Source: an uncultured Granulosicoccaceae bacterium
Lineage (GTDB): Bacteria; Pseudomonadota; Gammaproteobacteria; Granulosicoccales; Granulosicoccaceae
Assembly: GCA_938005265.1 (NCBI GenBank)
Contig: CALLOA010000060.1
Coordinates: forward strand, 19,292-83,291
DNA: 64,000 nucleotides
Direction of reading: 5' to 3'
Shown: one piece after another, positions 51,575 through 60,249 of the stretch
How positions within the stretch are numbered: the stretch's first letter is position 1
Layout: every line of letters starts with the position of its first letter
Position numbers and translations under genes: made by a program
The notes under the pieces: generated by a model
What the model was told of the DNA's origin: nothing
Database searches by the model: none
Seen by the model: only the letters and a program-made list of their open reading frames with translations

Positions 51575-52378
51575 TTACAGTGAAGATACGAAATCAACAA
51601 CTGCTTCAGCTAGTTGTTCCGGTACTTCAAGTGGTAATAAGTGCCCGGCGTTATCCCAATCCAGCTGTCTGTAATCAGGTATTCTCTTGGCGAGCTTATT
51701 GATGACTGCAGCATCATAAAACACACGATCCTGTAGCCCAAAGATACCCAGCACGGGTAGGTCAAGCTTTTCGTACTCAATGTCCCAGTCTGTTTTAACA
51801 GCTGCATGCATTAGCCTGTAAGCACCGGACTGTTTGTCTTCAGCGGTGTAGCCCGCACCCTTCAGATGATCAGCGCGCCTGGCACCGTGGAAAGATTCTG
51901 AAGTCAGTAACGGTAAGTACATATCCAGCATCAGTGGGAATCCGCCGGTATCAAGAACATGTACCATACCTTCGTTCAACCATTGCAATCTCGGGCCGAT
52001 CTCTCGAAGGGTATTGAGCAGTATCAGTGCTTTCGCGTCACTGCCAGCCAGTACAGCTTTAGCAGCAAACAAGCCGCCAATCGAGAGGCCACATAAAACC
52101 GGCTGAACGGGTTTCAGTTCCTTAAGCAGGTGTTGCAGGTCTTCAACAATCAGTTCGCAATCCGGCGTTTTATCGCTGCTCAATTCGGTATTGACCTGGC
52201 CGCGCATGTTGTAGCTTAGTGTGCCAAACCCAGCGTTTCTGCACGCTGGTGCGACTACCTGTTCCCAATGATCTGTGCTGCCAGTGAGAGCATTAACAAA
52301 CACCACAGTAGGCTTGTTGTCGACAGCATGGTATTCGTAGTGCAGGCTGTTTGTAGAGTCGAGCGCTAGTTTTGTCAT
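51575..52378 (-). CDS. Alpha/beta hydrolase (3-oxoadipate enol-lactonase-like)
   Basis: A 267-residue alpha/beta hydrolase with the nucleophile elbow CGLSIGG (Ser), an oxyanion region VVFVNALTGSTDHW and the catalytic His in DNAGHLLPLE. It resembles enol-lactonases, but no aromatic-degradation genes adjoin it, so the substrate is open. GAG eight bases before the ATG at 52378 supports that start over a longer frame to 52417. It is convergent with the phosphoesterase gene. Confidence 0.82.
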   Translation of the reverse strand: MTKLALDSTNSLHYEYHAVDNKPTVVFVNALTGSTDHWEQVVAPACRNAGFGTLSYNMRGQVNTELSSDKTPDCELIVEDLQHLLKELKPVQPVLCGLSIGGLFAAKAVLAGSDAKALILLNTLREIGPRLQWLNEGMVHVLDTGGFPLMLDMYLPLLTSESFHGARRADHLKGAGYTAEDKQSGAYRLMHAAVKTDWDIEYEKLDLPVLGIFGLQDRVFYDAAVINKLAKRIPDYRQLDWDNAGHLLPLEVPEQLAEAVVDFVSSL

Positions 52379-52591
52379 GTCGAATTCTCGCAACGAAAAA
52401 AATGATGTCAGATGCACCGGGAATTTTAACCCGATATGCGGGTATTAGTCCCATTAGATGTGCAGCGGTCGCAATTATGCTGTCAAATAGAAGCGAGCGT
52501 TTGCTGTAGCTGGCTCGCTTAAGTTAATGTTACGCTGGTAAAACGAGGTGAAGGGAAACATCATACGCATAGTTTGAGGAGGATATAGAGC

Positions 52592-53284
52592 ATGCAGATT
52601 TGTAACACATTCAGGTACCGCCGACCGCTACGGTCTGGCTTGGCAATTACCAGGCTGCAAATAGACAGGTCGGTAAAATTGGGGCAGTCCGCAAAGTGTA
52701 CTGCTTGGTTAAGCGTAGTGTTCGCTTGCAGTTTGTCGGTAGTCAGTGGTGCGGGCATGGCGCAGGATAATCCGGCTGACGCTTGTGCTGAAGCAGCACG
52801 TCTTATGACTGAAGACAATGACCTGGATGGTGCCTTGGATGAGGCTAAATGGTGTGTGGAAGGTCTTGAGCAGTTAAAGGAAAATCAGGCATTGGCGGTG
52901 CTACCGGATGAAGTTGGTGATTTCGGCGGTGGCGAAACCCAACAGCAGAAAGCCTTTGGAATGTCGATTATTGAACGCACCTACACCAGAGGATCTGAAT
53001 CGATCAACATCAATCTAACCGGTGGCGGTGGTGCTGCAGGCACAGGACTGGCAGCACTGGCTCAGCTAGGTGCCGAGTTGGGAGGTCAGACTGGTGCCAA
53101 GATGCGCATTCAGCGTCGCACAGTAATTGATTTGGGCGGTGACGGTGGTGAGCAAGCCTTTATGGTACAACTCAGAAGTGGCGGGGTGCTCAATGTCTCG
53201 TCCAGCTCCGCCAATCGCGAGACTGTGATCGGATTTTTGAAAGAGTTTCCGATTGCAGATCTTGATGATGCGCTGGACAAGTAG
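52592..53284 (+). CDS. Hypothetical secreted protein
   Basis: A 230-residue protein that I do not recognise. It has a 35-residue polar leader, a hydrophobic segment (residues ~38-56, ending GAGMAQDN, a likely cleavage site) and a mature part with two Cys (CAEAARLM and KWCVEG) and a Gly-rich patch. The rest (KMRIQRRTVIDLGGDGGEQAFMVQL) is probably beta-rich. A GAGGAGG element lies upstream of the ATG. The gene is monocistronic. Confidence 0.6.
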   Translation: MQICNTFRYRRPLRSGLAITRLQIDRSVKLGQSAKCTAWLSVVFACSLSVVSGAGMAQDNPADACAEAARLMTEDNDLDGALDEAKWCVEGLEQLKENQALAVLPDEVGDFGGGETQQQKAFGMSIIERTYTRGSESININLTGGGGAAGTGLAALAQLGAELGGQTGAKMRIQRRTVIDLGGDGGEQAFMVQLRSGGVLNVSSSSANRETVIGFLKEFPIADLDDALDK

Positions 53285-53360
53285 TCAGCTGCAAAACCTG
53301 TACAGCTGACGAAAGCCTGCGTGAAAGGGTTTGGCTCGCTATGCGAACAGCTGTGTTTCG

Positions 53361-53390
53361 GATTGCTTCGGATTGCTTCGGATTGCTTCG
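53361..53390. repeat. 10-bp tandem repeat, three copies
   Basis: GATTGCTTCG occurs at 53361-53370, 53371-53380 and 53381-53390, with a partial GAT after it. It lies in the 123-base gap just before the 2OG-oxygenase gene at 53408. Confidence 0.9.
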
Positions 53391-53407
53391 GATCAAGAGT
53401 CGGGTAA

Positions 53408-54052
53408 ATGACTGAGGGTTTCGTCAAGCTCTGGCCGACTACCTTGCTGGCGCGTGAACTGCCGGGTGCTGCTGCGGCAAATAAGGCCTTGCAGGCGTTG
53501 CTTCTGGAGCATGAAAGCGGCCACAGCAATAACGCCGGGTCAGCTGATATGACCACTGACTACCTGCAGCAGGATTTACTCGCTATTGAGCATCCGGCAT
53601 TGCAATGGCTGGTGGCTTGCATCAACAAAACAGTCGCTGATTACCTTCGTGTTACAGGTGTCGATGCCGACGCAAAGTGGCAATTGCAAGCCTGGGCCAA
53701 TATCAACCGTCTTGGTGACTATCACAACTTGCACAACCATCCGCACAGTTATTTGAGCGGAACTTACTACGTACACCTGCCCGGAGATTCCAGTCAACAG
53801 GCAGGAAGTCGGGCTGATCTTGATTCCGGGGCTATATCTTTTTATGACCCTCGTGGGCAGGCGAATATGACAGCCATTCGTGGCGATGCCCAGATTGATC
53901 CTGAGTATCGCGTTTTGCCCAAGCCGGGTGATATTCTCTTGTGGCCGTCTTTTCTGCACCATTTTGTACACCCGAATCTATCTGCCGAGCTGCGTATCTC
54001 GATTTCATTTAATGTCATTATCAAAATGACGGAAGAACTGTTGCCAGGTTAG
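53408..54052 (+). CDS. Putative 2-oxoglutarate/Fe(II) oxygenase family protein
   Basis: A 214-residue protein with the jelly-roll oxygenase pattern: NLHNHPHSYLSGTYYVH, ISFYDPRG, and KPGDILLWPSFLHHFVHP followed by RISISFN. The His and Asp/His residues in these segments are likely iron ligands, and the Arg in RISISF probably holds 2-oxoglutarate. It matches the TIGR02466-type family of putative oxygenases, whose substrate is unknown. It precedes a VOC and an ElaA gene on the same strand. Confidence 0.78.
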   Translation: MTEGFVKLWPTTLLARELPGAAAANKALQALLLEHESGHSNNAGSADMTTDYLQQDLLAIEHPALQWLVACINKTVADYLRVTGVDADAKWQLQAWANINRLGDYHNLHNHPHSYLSGTYYVHLPGDSSQQAGSRADLDSGAISFYDPRGQANMTAIRGDAQIDPEYRVLPKPGDILLWPSFLHHFVHPNLSAELRISISFNVIIKMTEELLPG

Positions 54053-54077
54053 CCAAGTATCTGTTGAGGACCAATGA

Positions 54078-54473
54078 ATGCCCGGTCGTGAGAATAAATT
54101 TGATTGTGTAACACCTATTCTTAATGTCTCGGATATGCAGCAAAGCCTGCGATATTATCGTGATGTTCTGGGTTTCTCTGTTGCGTGGGAATGGGGAGAG
54201 CCAACAGGATTTGCCTGTGTTAAACGTGGCAATGTTGAATTGTTTTTCTGTCATCAGGGGCAAGGTGTCGGAAGCTGCTGGCTGTCAATTTTTGTTGCCG
54301 ATATTGATGAGTTGCACAAGGAATATCTGGCGTCTGGTGCCATTATTCGCCAGCCCCCAACCAATTTCCCCTGGGGTGTACGTGAGATGAATATTGAGGA
54401 CCCTGACGGGCACCGCTTGCGCATTGGCAGTGAGTCGAATGCGGAGTCAGATAACCAGGCGCTAGTGGAATAA
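54078..54473 (+). CDS. VOC superfamily protein (glyoxalase/bleomycin-resistance fold)
   Basis: A 131-residue single VOC domain: VTPILNVSDMQQSLRYYRDVLGF, then VELFFCHQGQ, and NIEDPDGHRLRIG. It has the metal-site Glu/His pattern in part, but the substrate is not indicated. The start ATG at 54078 is 25 bases after the oxygenase stop. It may be a dioxygenase-like or binding protein. Confidence 0.82.
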   Translation: MPGRENKFDCVTPILNVSDMQQSLRYYRDVLGFSVAWEWGEPTGFACVKRGNVELFFCHQGQGVGSCWLSIFVADIDELHKEYLASGAIIRQPPTNFPWGVREMNIEDPDGHRLRIGSESNAESDNQALVE

Positions 54474-54489
54474 CTAATGGAGTCCGGAA

Positions 54490-55038
54490 ATGGTTGTTCC
54501 TGGTTTTACAAATCTTGCGGATATTGAATGGTCTTACCAGTCACTGGAGTCCATGTCCGTGCTCGAGTTTTTCGAGATACTCAAGCTGCGTATTGATGTA
54601 TTCGTGGTAGAACAGAATTGTGCGTATGCCGAGCTTGATAATGACGATAAGGCTGTCGGGACTCTACATGTTCAGGGGCGATTGAAAAGTTCTGGGCAGT
54701 TGGTAGCTTGTGCAAGAATCATCACGGACCAGGTTAACGTAGAGGAAGCTGCAACAGGTAGCGTTACAAAGGAAAGCGTTATAAAGGAGAACGTTATAAA
54801 AATTGGCAGAGTCGCGGTGATTGCTGATCTGCGCGGTCAGGGGGTAGCCCGGGAGCTGATGTCACAGGTGTTGGCGTATATCGGGTCGGAGTTTGAAAAG
54901 CCGGAAGTGCAGTTGTCGGCTCAAACCTATATAGAAAGTTTTTACCAGACCCTGGGATTCAGGTCAGTATCCGGGGAATACCTTGAAGACGGTATTCCCC
55001 ATGTGGATATGGTTCTTCAGGAAATGGTGCTTCAGTAA
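54490..55038 (+). CDS. GNAT acetyltransferase, ElaA family
   Basis: A 182-residue GNAT protein of the ElaA type: LRIDVFVVEQNCAYAELDNDD is the family signature, and RVAVIADLRGQGVARELM is the acetyl-CoA loop. Substrate unknown. A loop between residues ~85 and 103 contains the repeat-like sequence SVTKESVIKENVIK, encoded by two near-identical 15-bp units (54761-54775 and 54776-54790), an insertion by duplication. Its stop codon abuts the stop of the convergent dsbA gene. Confidence 0.85.
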   Translation: MVVPGFTNLADIEWSYQSLESMSVLEFFEILKLRIDVFVVEQNCAYAELDNDDKAVGTLHVQGRLKSSGQLVACARIITDQVNVEEAATGSVTKESVIKENVIKIGRVAVIADLRGQGVARELMSQVLAYIGSEFEKPEVQLSAQTYIESFYQTLGFRSVSGEYLEDGIPHVDMVLQEMVLQ

Positions 55039-55755
55039 TTACTCAAGACCCATTGCCTTCTTTTCGGTGGCAACTGTCTGGTTGATCGCTGCGATCATGC
55101 CTTCATGCGAGCCGGCACTACCCGAGCTGATTCGGTACTTGCCATTAACTGTGAGAGAAGGAACGCCGGTAATGCCGGCGCCGCGAGCCAGTTGCATGGC
55201 GCGATTCATTCTTGTTTGTACGCCAAAAGATTTCATGGCATCGGTAAATGCCTTTTCTTCAACTCCAAAGGTGGCGGCAAGTTTAGCTATGTCGGAAGGC
55301 TTGCGCATGCGCTTTTTCTCTTTATGAATAGCATTGAACATCGCGGGTACAAATTTCTCGCTGATTCCCAGAATTTCTGATGCGTAGAATGCCTGAGAGT
55401 GAGTCTCCCAGCTTGGGTTCAAAGGCGGTGCTTCACGAATGAAAACGGTGTTTTCGGGAATGTTGGCAGCCCAGTCATCAATACTGGGTTCAAAAGCGAA
55501 ACAGTGTGGGCAGCCAAACCAGAAGAATTCCAGTACTTCAACATTTTCCTGATCCGTCGTGTTCTGTGCCGGCTTGATTTCTTCATAACCCTGCTGAGCA
55601 GCCGCACTAGTTGGCGTCAGCCCGTCAGTGCCAATGGTGCCTGCTGTCATCAGAAGGGTAAAAAAACCTGCAAAAAGTGCTGTGAGCACTCCACCACGCA
55701 ATGTTTTTACCAGCATAGATTCGCTGTTAGATTGTTGAGAAATGATTGTAGTCAT
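55039..55755 (-). CDS. dsbA: Thiol:disulfide interchange protein DsbA
   Basis: A 238-residue periplasmic thioredoxin-fold protein that introduces disulfides into secreted proteins. The active site is FGCPHCF, the CPHC of DsbA, and a cis-Pro occurs in TGVPSLTV. The N-terminus is a long signal region with the helix GVLTALFAGFFTLLMTAG. I prefer the ATG at 55755 (eight bases after AAGGA) to the one at 55761. It is 33 bases downstream of the cytochrome c4 gene on the same strand. Confidence 0.9.
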   Translation of the reverse strand: MTTIISQQSNSESMLVKTLRGGVLTALFAGFFTLLMTAGTIGTDGLTPTSAAAQQGYEEIKPAQNTTDQENVEVLEFFWFGCPHCFAFEPSIDDWAANIPENTVFIREAPPLNPSWETHSQAFYASEILGISEKFVPAMFNAIHKEKKRMRKPSDIAKLAATFGVEEKAFTDAMKSFGVQTRMNRAMQLARGAGITGVPSLTVNGKYRISSGSAGSHEGMIAAINQTVATEKKAMGLE

Positions 55756-55788
55756 ATTCATTTTCCTTGCTGCTGTGATTCAGCTTTG

Positions 55789-56502
55789 CTAGTTCAAACC
55801 CTGTACGTAGTTCGCAACTGCTTCGATTTCAGCATCGCTTAAGCGATGTGCGACCATTTGCATCATCTGGTTAGGGTCATTGTTGCGTTCACCTGAGCGA
55901 AAGCTGCGCAAAGTCAGTGCAATATATGCAGCATTCTGGCCAGCCAGCGCAGGCCAACTGGCAGCAGGGTTGCCGTTTCCGGATGGGCCATGGCAGCCCA
56001 TGCAAGCAGGGATTTTGGCTGACGTAATACCACCACGGTAAATTGACTCACCGGTCTTAAGATCTTCTCTGTCTTCTGCGACCCCCTGAATTGCCGGAAG
56101 ATTGGCAAAGTGGGCTGCGATATCAGCCATGTCCTGGTTTGACAGTGCTGCAGCCATTCCGCTCATGATGGCATTGGCCCGTGCCCCTGACTTGTAGTCA
56201 ACAAGCTGTTTGGCAATGTAGCCGGGGCCCTGGCCCGCCAGATTCGGATACTCGGCTTGCAGAGCCTTGCCATCCTGGCCATGGCAAGCTGCGCAGACTG
56301 CTGCTTTGCCGGCACCCGCCGCAGCATCTCCCTCAACGACGTCCGCAGCATGGGCCATTTGCAGCTGTGAAAGGCTGAACAGTGTCGCGGCAGCCAGCAG
56401 GACGGTGGTTAACACTCTTTCGCGCCGGGTCGATCGCTGCGCTATGGGCAGCAGGCTGTGGCCGTTGGCGAGAAGGTGTCCAAATAGACCAAAACGTTGC
56501 AT
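55789..56502 (-). CDS. Cytochrome c4, dihaem
   Basis: A 237-residue dihaem cytochrome with two haem sites, C70-x2-C73-H74 (CAACH) and a second CMGCH near residue 168, plus a signal helix (residues ~30-47). Cytochrome c4 passes electrons to terminal oxidases. It is divergent from engB and followed by dsbA, an arrangement also known near polA in pseudomonads. The N-terminal leader is long, so a later start is possible. Confidence 0.9.
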   Translation of the reverse strand: MQRFGLFGHLLANGHSLLPIAQRSTRRERVLTTVLLAAATLFSLSQLQMAHAADVVEGDAAAGAGKAAVCAACHGQDGKALQAEYPNLAGQGPGYIAKQLVDYKSGARANAIMSGMAAALSNQDMADIAAHFANLPAIQGVAEDREDLKTGESIYRGGITSAKIPACMGCHGPSGNGNPAASWPALAGQNAAYIALTLRSFRSGERNNDPNQMMQMVAHRLSDAEIEAVANYVQGLN

Positions 56503-56798
56503 ACAGTCTCCGAAGATTTGTAATAAAAATTGCTAGTAAAAGTATTAAAAACGGGCAGATTCGCAAGAAAACCGTCGGCCAGTACTCTCACCTGCAATTC
56601 TAGCTGTTTGAGAGAATAGGGTTGCCATACTGAATGTGTACTGAATTCCTGCTGCACAGCCGATAGAATAGTATCTCGAATGTGATTTGTTACGACTTTT
56701 CCGGCAAGTGAGTTCAAGCAAGAGAGTTCAGCAAGTCAGCAAACGATTTCGCGCACGCGCCCGAGCTGCGCTGATTCTATCAGAGAAGCACCGTTTCA

Positions 56799-57395
56799 AT
56801 GAATCCGCTATACCGTCAGGCAAGCTACTCAGGAAGTGCACACCAGTTTTCGCAATTGCCAGAGGAAGTTGTGCGTGAAGTGGCATTTGCCGGGCGCTCG
56901 AATGCAGGTAAGTCAAGCTGCATTAATACCCTCACTGGTAACCACAAGCTCGCGCGCACCAGTCGTACACCCGGGCGTACCCAGCTGATTAATCATTTTC
57001 TGCTGAAACCCGGATACTATCTAGTGGATTTGCCGGGTTACGGTTTCGCCAAGGTGTCAAAACGCCAGCGAAACCACTGGCGCCGATTGTTAGGCGATTA
57101 TTTAGCCTATCGGCGCGAACTGGCTTGCCTTGTCATGTTGATGGATATTCGTCATCCGTTAACCGAAAACGACTGGTCTTTAATAGAGCTGCAACAGCAG
57201 GGCAATGCCCAATTGCATATCGTATTGACCAAAAGCGATAAGCTGAGCCGCAATCAGGCAGCACAGGCGTTGCAACGGACCCAGACTGAAATCGGCGATG
57301 CCGGCCTTGAGGTGACCTTACAGACATTCTCATCGTTAAGTGGTGAGGGCGTTGATGATCTCGCAGGTGTACTTGATGAGCAATTACTGCCCTGA
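56799..57395 (+). CDS. engB: Ribosome biogenesis GTPase EngB (YihA/YsxC)
   Basis: A 198-residue GTPase needed for 50S ribosome assembly. Motifs are GRSNAGKS (G1, residues 32-39), the G2 Thr in RTPGRTQL, DLPGYG (G3), TKSDKL (G4) and SSLSGEG (G5). It is divergent from the cytochrome c4 gene, a frequent arrangement. Its ATG at 56799 lacks a strong ribosome site. Confidence 0.93.
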   Translation: MNPLYRQASYSGSAHQFSQLPEEVVREVAFAGRSNAGKSSCINTLTGNHKLARTSRTPGRTQLINHFLLKPGYYLVDLPGYGFAKVSKRQRNHWRRLLGDYLAYRRELACLVMLMDIRHPLTENDWSLIELQQQGNAQLHIVLTKSDKLSRNQAAQALQRTQTEIGDAGLEVTLQTFSSLSGEGVDDLAGVLDEQLLP

Positions 57396-57508
57396 GGCAG
57401 TGCCCGACACCCTTGGGATAGTGATGGCACACGTTACGTTTCGTAACAACATGGACTTTTTACACATTCTGCTGCGCCAAGATGTAGCTAACAAATAACT
57501 TAAGTCAT

Positions 57509-57562
57509 TGTAAAATATACATTATTTTGTACAAATCACGGTTTCACCGAATTCCCTATAAT
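57509..57562 (+). promoter_or_regulatory. Candidate activator-dependent promoter of the amino-acid-type importer
   Basis: An exact TATAAT box at 57557-57562 has no good -35 at 17 bases. A near-palindrome TGTAAAATA...TATTTTGTACA (57509-57533) instead covers the -35 area, as an activator site would. The gap to the binding-protein ATG is about 180 bases; the region 57571-57700 has no recognised riboswitch. The role is inferred. Confidence 0.4.
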
Positions 57563-57741
57563 CTGCCAACGGGGTGCCTGGAATAGGCTCTGCTTGCTTG
57601 ATTGCCTTCTGGGTGTAACGTTCCACTGGTTAACTTGAAGCTTACCAGGGTAGAAAGTTAACCTCGGACCAAACCAATTAACTGCAGCTATGGCTGCTCA
57701 AATTGCTTAACGGGCCTGCTCCCGGAGGAGAGAAAAACGTT

Positions 57742-59091
57742 ATGAGTTCCGACAAGAAACCTCTTAATTTGTCGTTGACACGCCGGGCCGTTCTAAAGGC
57801 TGGTGTGGCTACTGCAGCCGTTGGTGCTGCACCAATGATTATCCCCAGCAAAGCATGGGGTTATGCGAACGAGCCATCAGGCAGCACAGTAACCTTAGGC
57901 TTCAACGTTCCACAGAGTGGAGCTTACGCTGATGAGGGTGCTGATGAACTGCGCGCCTACGAACTGGCTGTAGAACATCTGAACGGTGAAGGCGACGGTG
58001 GCATGATGTCGACCTTCTCATCAAAGGAACTGAAGGGTAACGGCATCCTCGGTCGTAAAGTTGAATACGTCACCGGTGATACTCAAACCAAGCCTGATGC
58101 GGCTCGCGCATCTGCACGTTCTATGATCGAAAAAGATGGTGCGATCATGATTACCGGTGGTTCCTCATCGGGTGTGGCAGTTGCTGTACAAGCGCTGTGC
58201 CAGGAAGCTGGCGTTATCTTCATGGCCGGTTTGACTCACTCAAATGACACAACCGGTAAAGACAAGAAAGCCAATGGCTTCCGTCACTTCTTTAATTCTT
58301 ACATGTCTGGTGCTGCACTCGCGCCTATCCTTGCCGCCAACTATGGTAAAGATCGTCGCGCTTACCACCTCACGGCTGACTACAACTGGGGTTACACCAC
58401 AGAAGAGGCAGTACGTACTTCAACTGAAGCAATGGGGTGGGATACTGTTGCTGCAGTTAAGACACCTCTGTCTCAAACTGACTTCAGCTCCTATGTTGCT
58501 CCGGTACAGGCTTCAGGCGCAGATATTCTCGTTCTGAACCACTACGGCGCTAACATGGTTAACTCGCTGACTTCAGCGGTTGAATTCGGTTTGCGTAACG
58601 CGCAATCCAACGGTAAGAACTTTGAAATCGTTGTACCTCTGTACTCACGTCTGATGGCAAAAGGTGCCGGTGAAAACGTAAAAGGTATCTTCGGCTCTAC
58701 CAACTGGCACTGGTCTCTGACGGATGAAGGTTCAAAAGCTTTCGTTAAGTCTTTCGGTACCAAGTACGGCTTCCCGCCAAGCCAGGCTGCTCACACTTGT
58801 TACGTTCAGACTCTGTTGTATGCAGATGCTTGTGAGCGTGCTGGTACGCATGACCCATGTGGTGTTGCTGCAGCACTTGAAGGCTTTGAGTTCGACGGAC
58901 TCGGAAACGGTCCTACCTTGTATCGTGCTGAAGACCACCAGTGCTTCAAAGACGTTCTCGTTGTGAAAGGTAAAGAGAATCCTTCTTCGGATTTTGACCT
59001 CCTTGAGATCGTTGAAATTACACCACGCGACAAAGTGTCTTATGATGCTTCTATTTTCGGTGGTGAACTCGGTGCTTGTAACTCTGGTTGA
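57742..59091 (+). CDS. ABC transporter substrate-binding protein (branched-chain amino acid/urea type)
   Basis: A 449-residue type-1 periplasmic binding protein with a twin-arginine signal (SLTRRAVLKAG, cleaved near IIPSKAWGYA). The start LGFNVPQSGAYADEGADELRAYELAVEHL is typical of LivK/UrtA/FmdD-like proteins. It is longer than LivK, close to amide/urea-type members. The ligand is unknown. GGAGGAG ten bases before the ATG fixes the start. A hairpin follows, and then the permease genes. Confidence 0.9.
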   Translation: MSSDKKPLNLSLTRRAVLKAGVATAAVGAAPMIIPSKAWGYANEPSGSTVTLGFNVPQSGAYADEGADELRAYELAVEHLNGEGDGGMMSTFSSKELKGNGILGRKVEYVTGDTQTKPDAARASARSMIEKDGAIMITGGSSSGVAVAVQALCQEAGVIFMAGLTHSNDTTGKDKKANGFRHFFNSYMSGAALAPILAANYGKDRRAYHLTADYNWGYTTEEAVRTSTEAMGWDTVAAVKTPLSQTDFSSYVAPVQASGADILVLNHYGANMVNSLTSAVEFGLRNAQSNGKNFEIVVPLYSRLMAKGAGENVKGIFGSTNWHWSLTDEGSKAFVKSFGTKYGFPPSQAAHTCYVQTLLYADACERAGTHDPCGVAAALEGFEFDGLGNGPTLYRAEDHQCFKDVLVVKGKENPSSDFDLLEIVEITPRDKVSYDASIFGGELGACNSG

Positions 59092-59129
59092 TACCAGGCG
59101 TTAACTTCGCTGCTATATAAAAGTAAAAG

Positions 59130-59152
59130 CGTGCCGGCCATGTGCCGGCACG
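59130..59152 (+). terminator. Intercistronic hairpin after the binding-protein gene
   Basis: CGTGCCGGC (59130-59138) pairs with GCCGGCACG (59144-59152) around a five-base loop. There is no clear T run, so it is more likely an mRNA-stabilising or partial-termination element that lets the binding protein be made in excess over the permeases. Confidence 0.55.
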
Positions 59153-59208
59153 TCGTTTGAATTATTCAAATTGGCCATTGTGGCCTTTCTCTTTTCTGGA
59201 CAACACAC

Positions 59209-60246
59209 ATGGAACTCTCCGCTATATTGCTTCAAGTCCTTAACGGGCTTGACAAGGGCAGTGCCTATGCGTTGATTGCATTGGGCCTGACACTGATTTT
59301 CGGTACTCTTGGCGTGGTTAATTTCGCCCACGGAGCACTATTTATGATTGGTGCTTTCTGTGCAGTGTCACTTCAGAAGATTTTGACCATTTCGTTTACG
59401 ACGATCGACGAGAGCAAAACGGATTTTCTCGGTAATCCGGCCCAGATCCACACGCCCTATGTAGAAAAATGGTTCGGTGAGGCCGTCGGGGCAACAATGA
59501 TCGACTGGGCTGTACCGCTGGCAATTCTTTTAGCCATACCCGTCATGCTGCTGGTGGGTTTTGCCATGGAGCGTGGCCTTATCAAACACTTTTACAAGCG
59601 TCCGCATGCTGACCAGATTCTTGTGACGTTTGGTCTTGCAATTGTTTTGCAGGAAATTATCAAAGCCTATTTTGGCGCTAACCAGATTCCGGCTCCGGCA
59701 CCTGATGCCCTGATCGGTTCATTTGATTTTGGTGTGCTGTTAGGTTTTGATCCTGGTACGATTATTTATCCGTACTGGCGTATTGTTTACTTTCTTTTCG
59801 CCATGGTAGTGGTCGGCGCTGTGTTCGCATTCCTGAAATTCACTACCTTTGGCATGGTCGTGCGTGCCGGCATGGCCGACCGTGAAACGGTGGGTTTACT
59901 GGGAATAAACATCGATAAGCGCTTCACCATCATGTTTGGCATCGCGGCTGCTGTTGCCGGGCTCGCGGGTGTTATGTACACACCGATAAACTCCCCGAAT
60001 TATCATATGGGCATGGATTTTCTAGTCATATCCTTTGTGGTAGTTGTTGTCGGAGGTATGGGTTCTTTAGCAGGCGCTGTGCTCGCAGGTTTCATCCTCG
60101 GAATTCTGGAGAGCTTTGCATCAATGCGTGAAGTCATTCAGTTGATACCCGGAATCAACCAGGTTGTGATCTACCTCGCCGCCATTGTGATTCTGTTGGC
60201 GCGACCACGCGGTTTGCTCGGGCGCAAAGGCGTAATGGAGAGCTAA
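59209..60246 (+). CDS. Branched-chain amino acid ABC transporter permease (LivH-like)
   Basis: A 345-residue permease with about eight helices. Family hallmarks are SAYALIALGLTLIFGTLGVVNFAHGALFM near the start and GMGSLAGAVLAGFILG near the end. It works with the following LivM-like permease and the two ATPases. It is slightly longer than LivH because of a loop between residues ~55 and 95. Confidence 0.92.
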   Translation: MELSAILLQVLNGLDKGSAYALIALGLTLIFGTLGVVNFAHGALFMIGAFCAVSLQKILTISFTTIDESKTDFLGNPAQIHTPYVEKWFGEAVGATMIDWAVPLAILLAIPVMLLVGFAMERGLIKHFYKRPHADQILVTFGLAIVLQEIIKAYFGANQIPAPAPDALIGSFDFGVLLGFDPGTIIYPYWRIVYFLFAMVVVGAVFAFLKFTTFGMVVRAGMADRETVGLLGINIDKRFTIMFGIAAAVAGLAGVMYTPINSPNYHMGMDFLVISFVVVVVGGMGSLAGAVLAGFILGILESFASMREVIQLIPGINQVVIYLAAIVILLARPRGLLGRKGVMES

Positions 60247-60249
60247 GAC

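Noticed and set aside
57571..57600. GGGGTGCC motif suggesting a TPP riboswitch
   Set aside because: The other conserved TPP elements (CTGAGA and the ACCTGA region) are missing.
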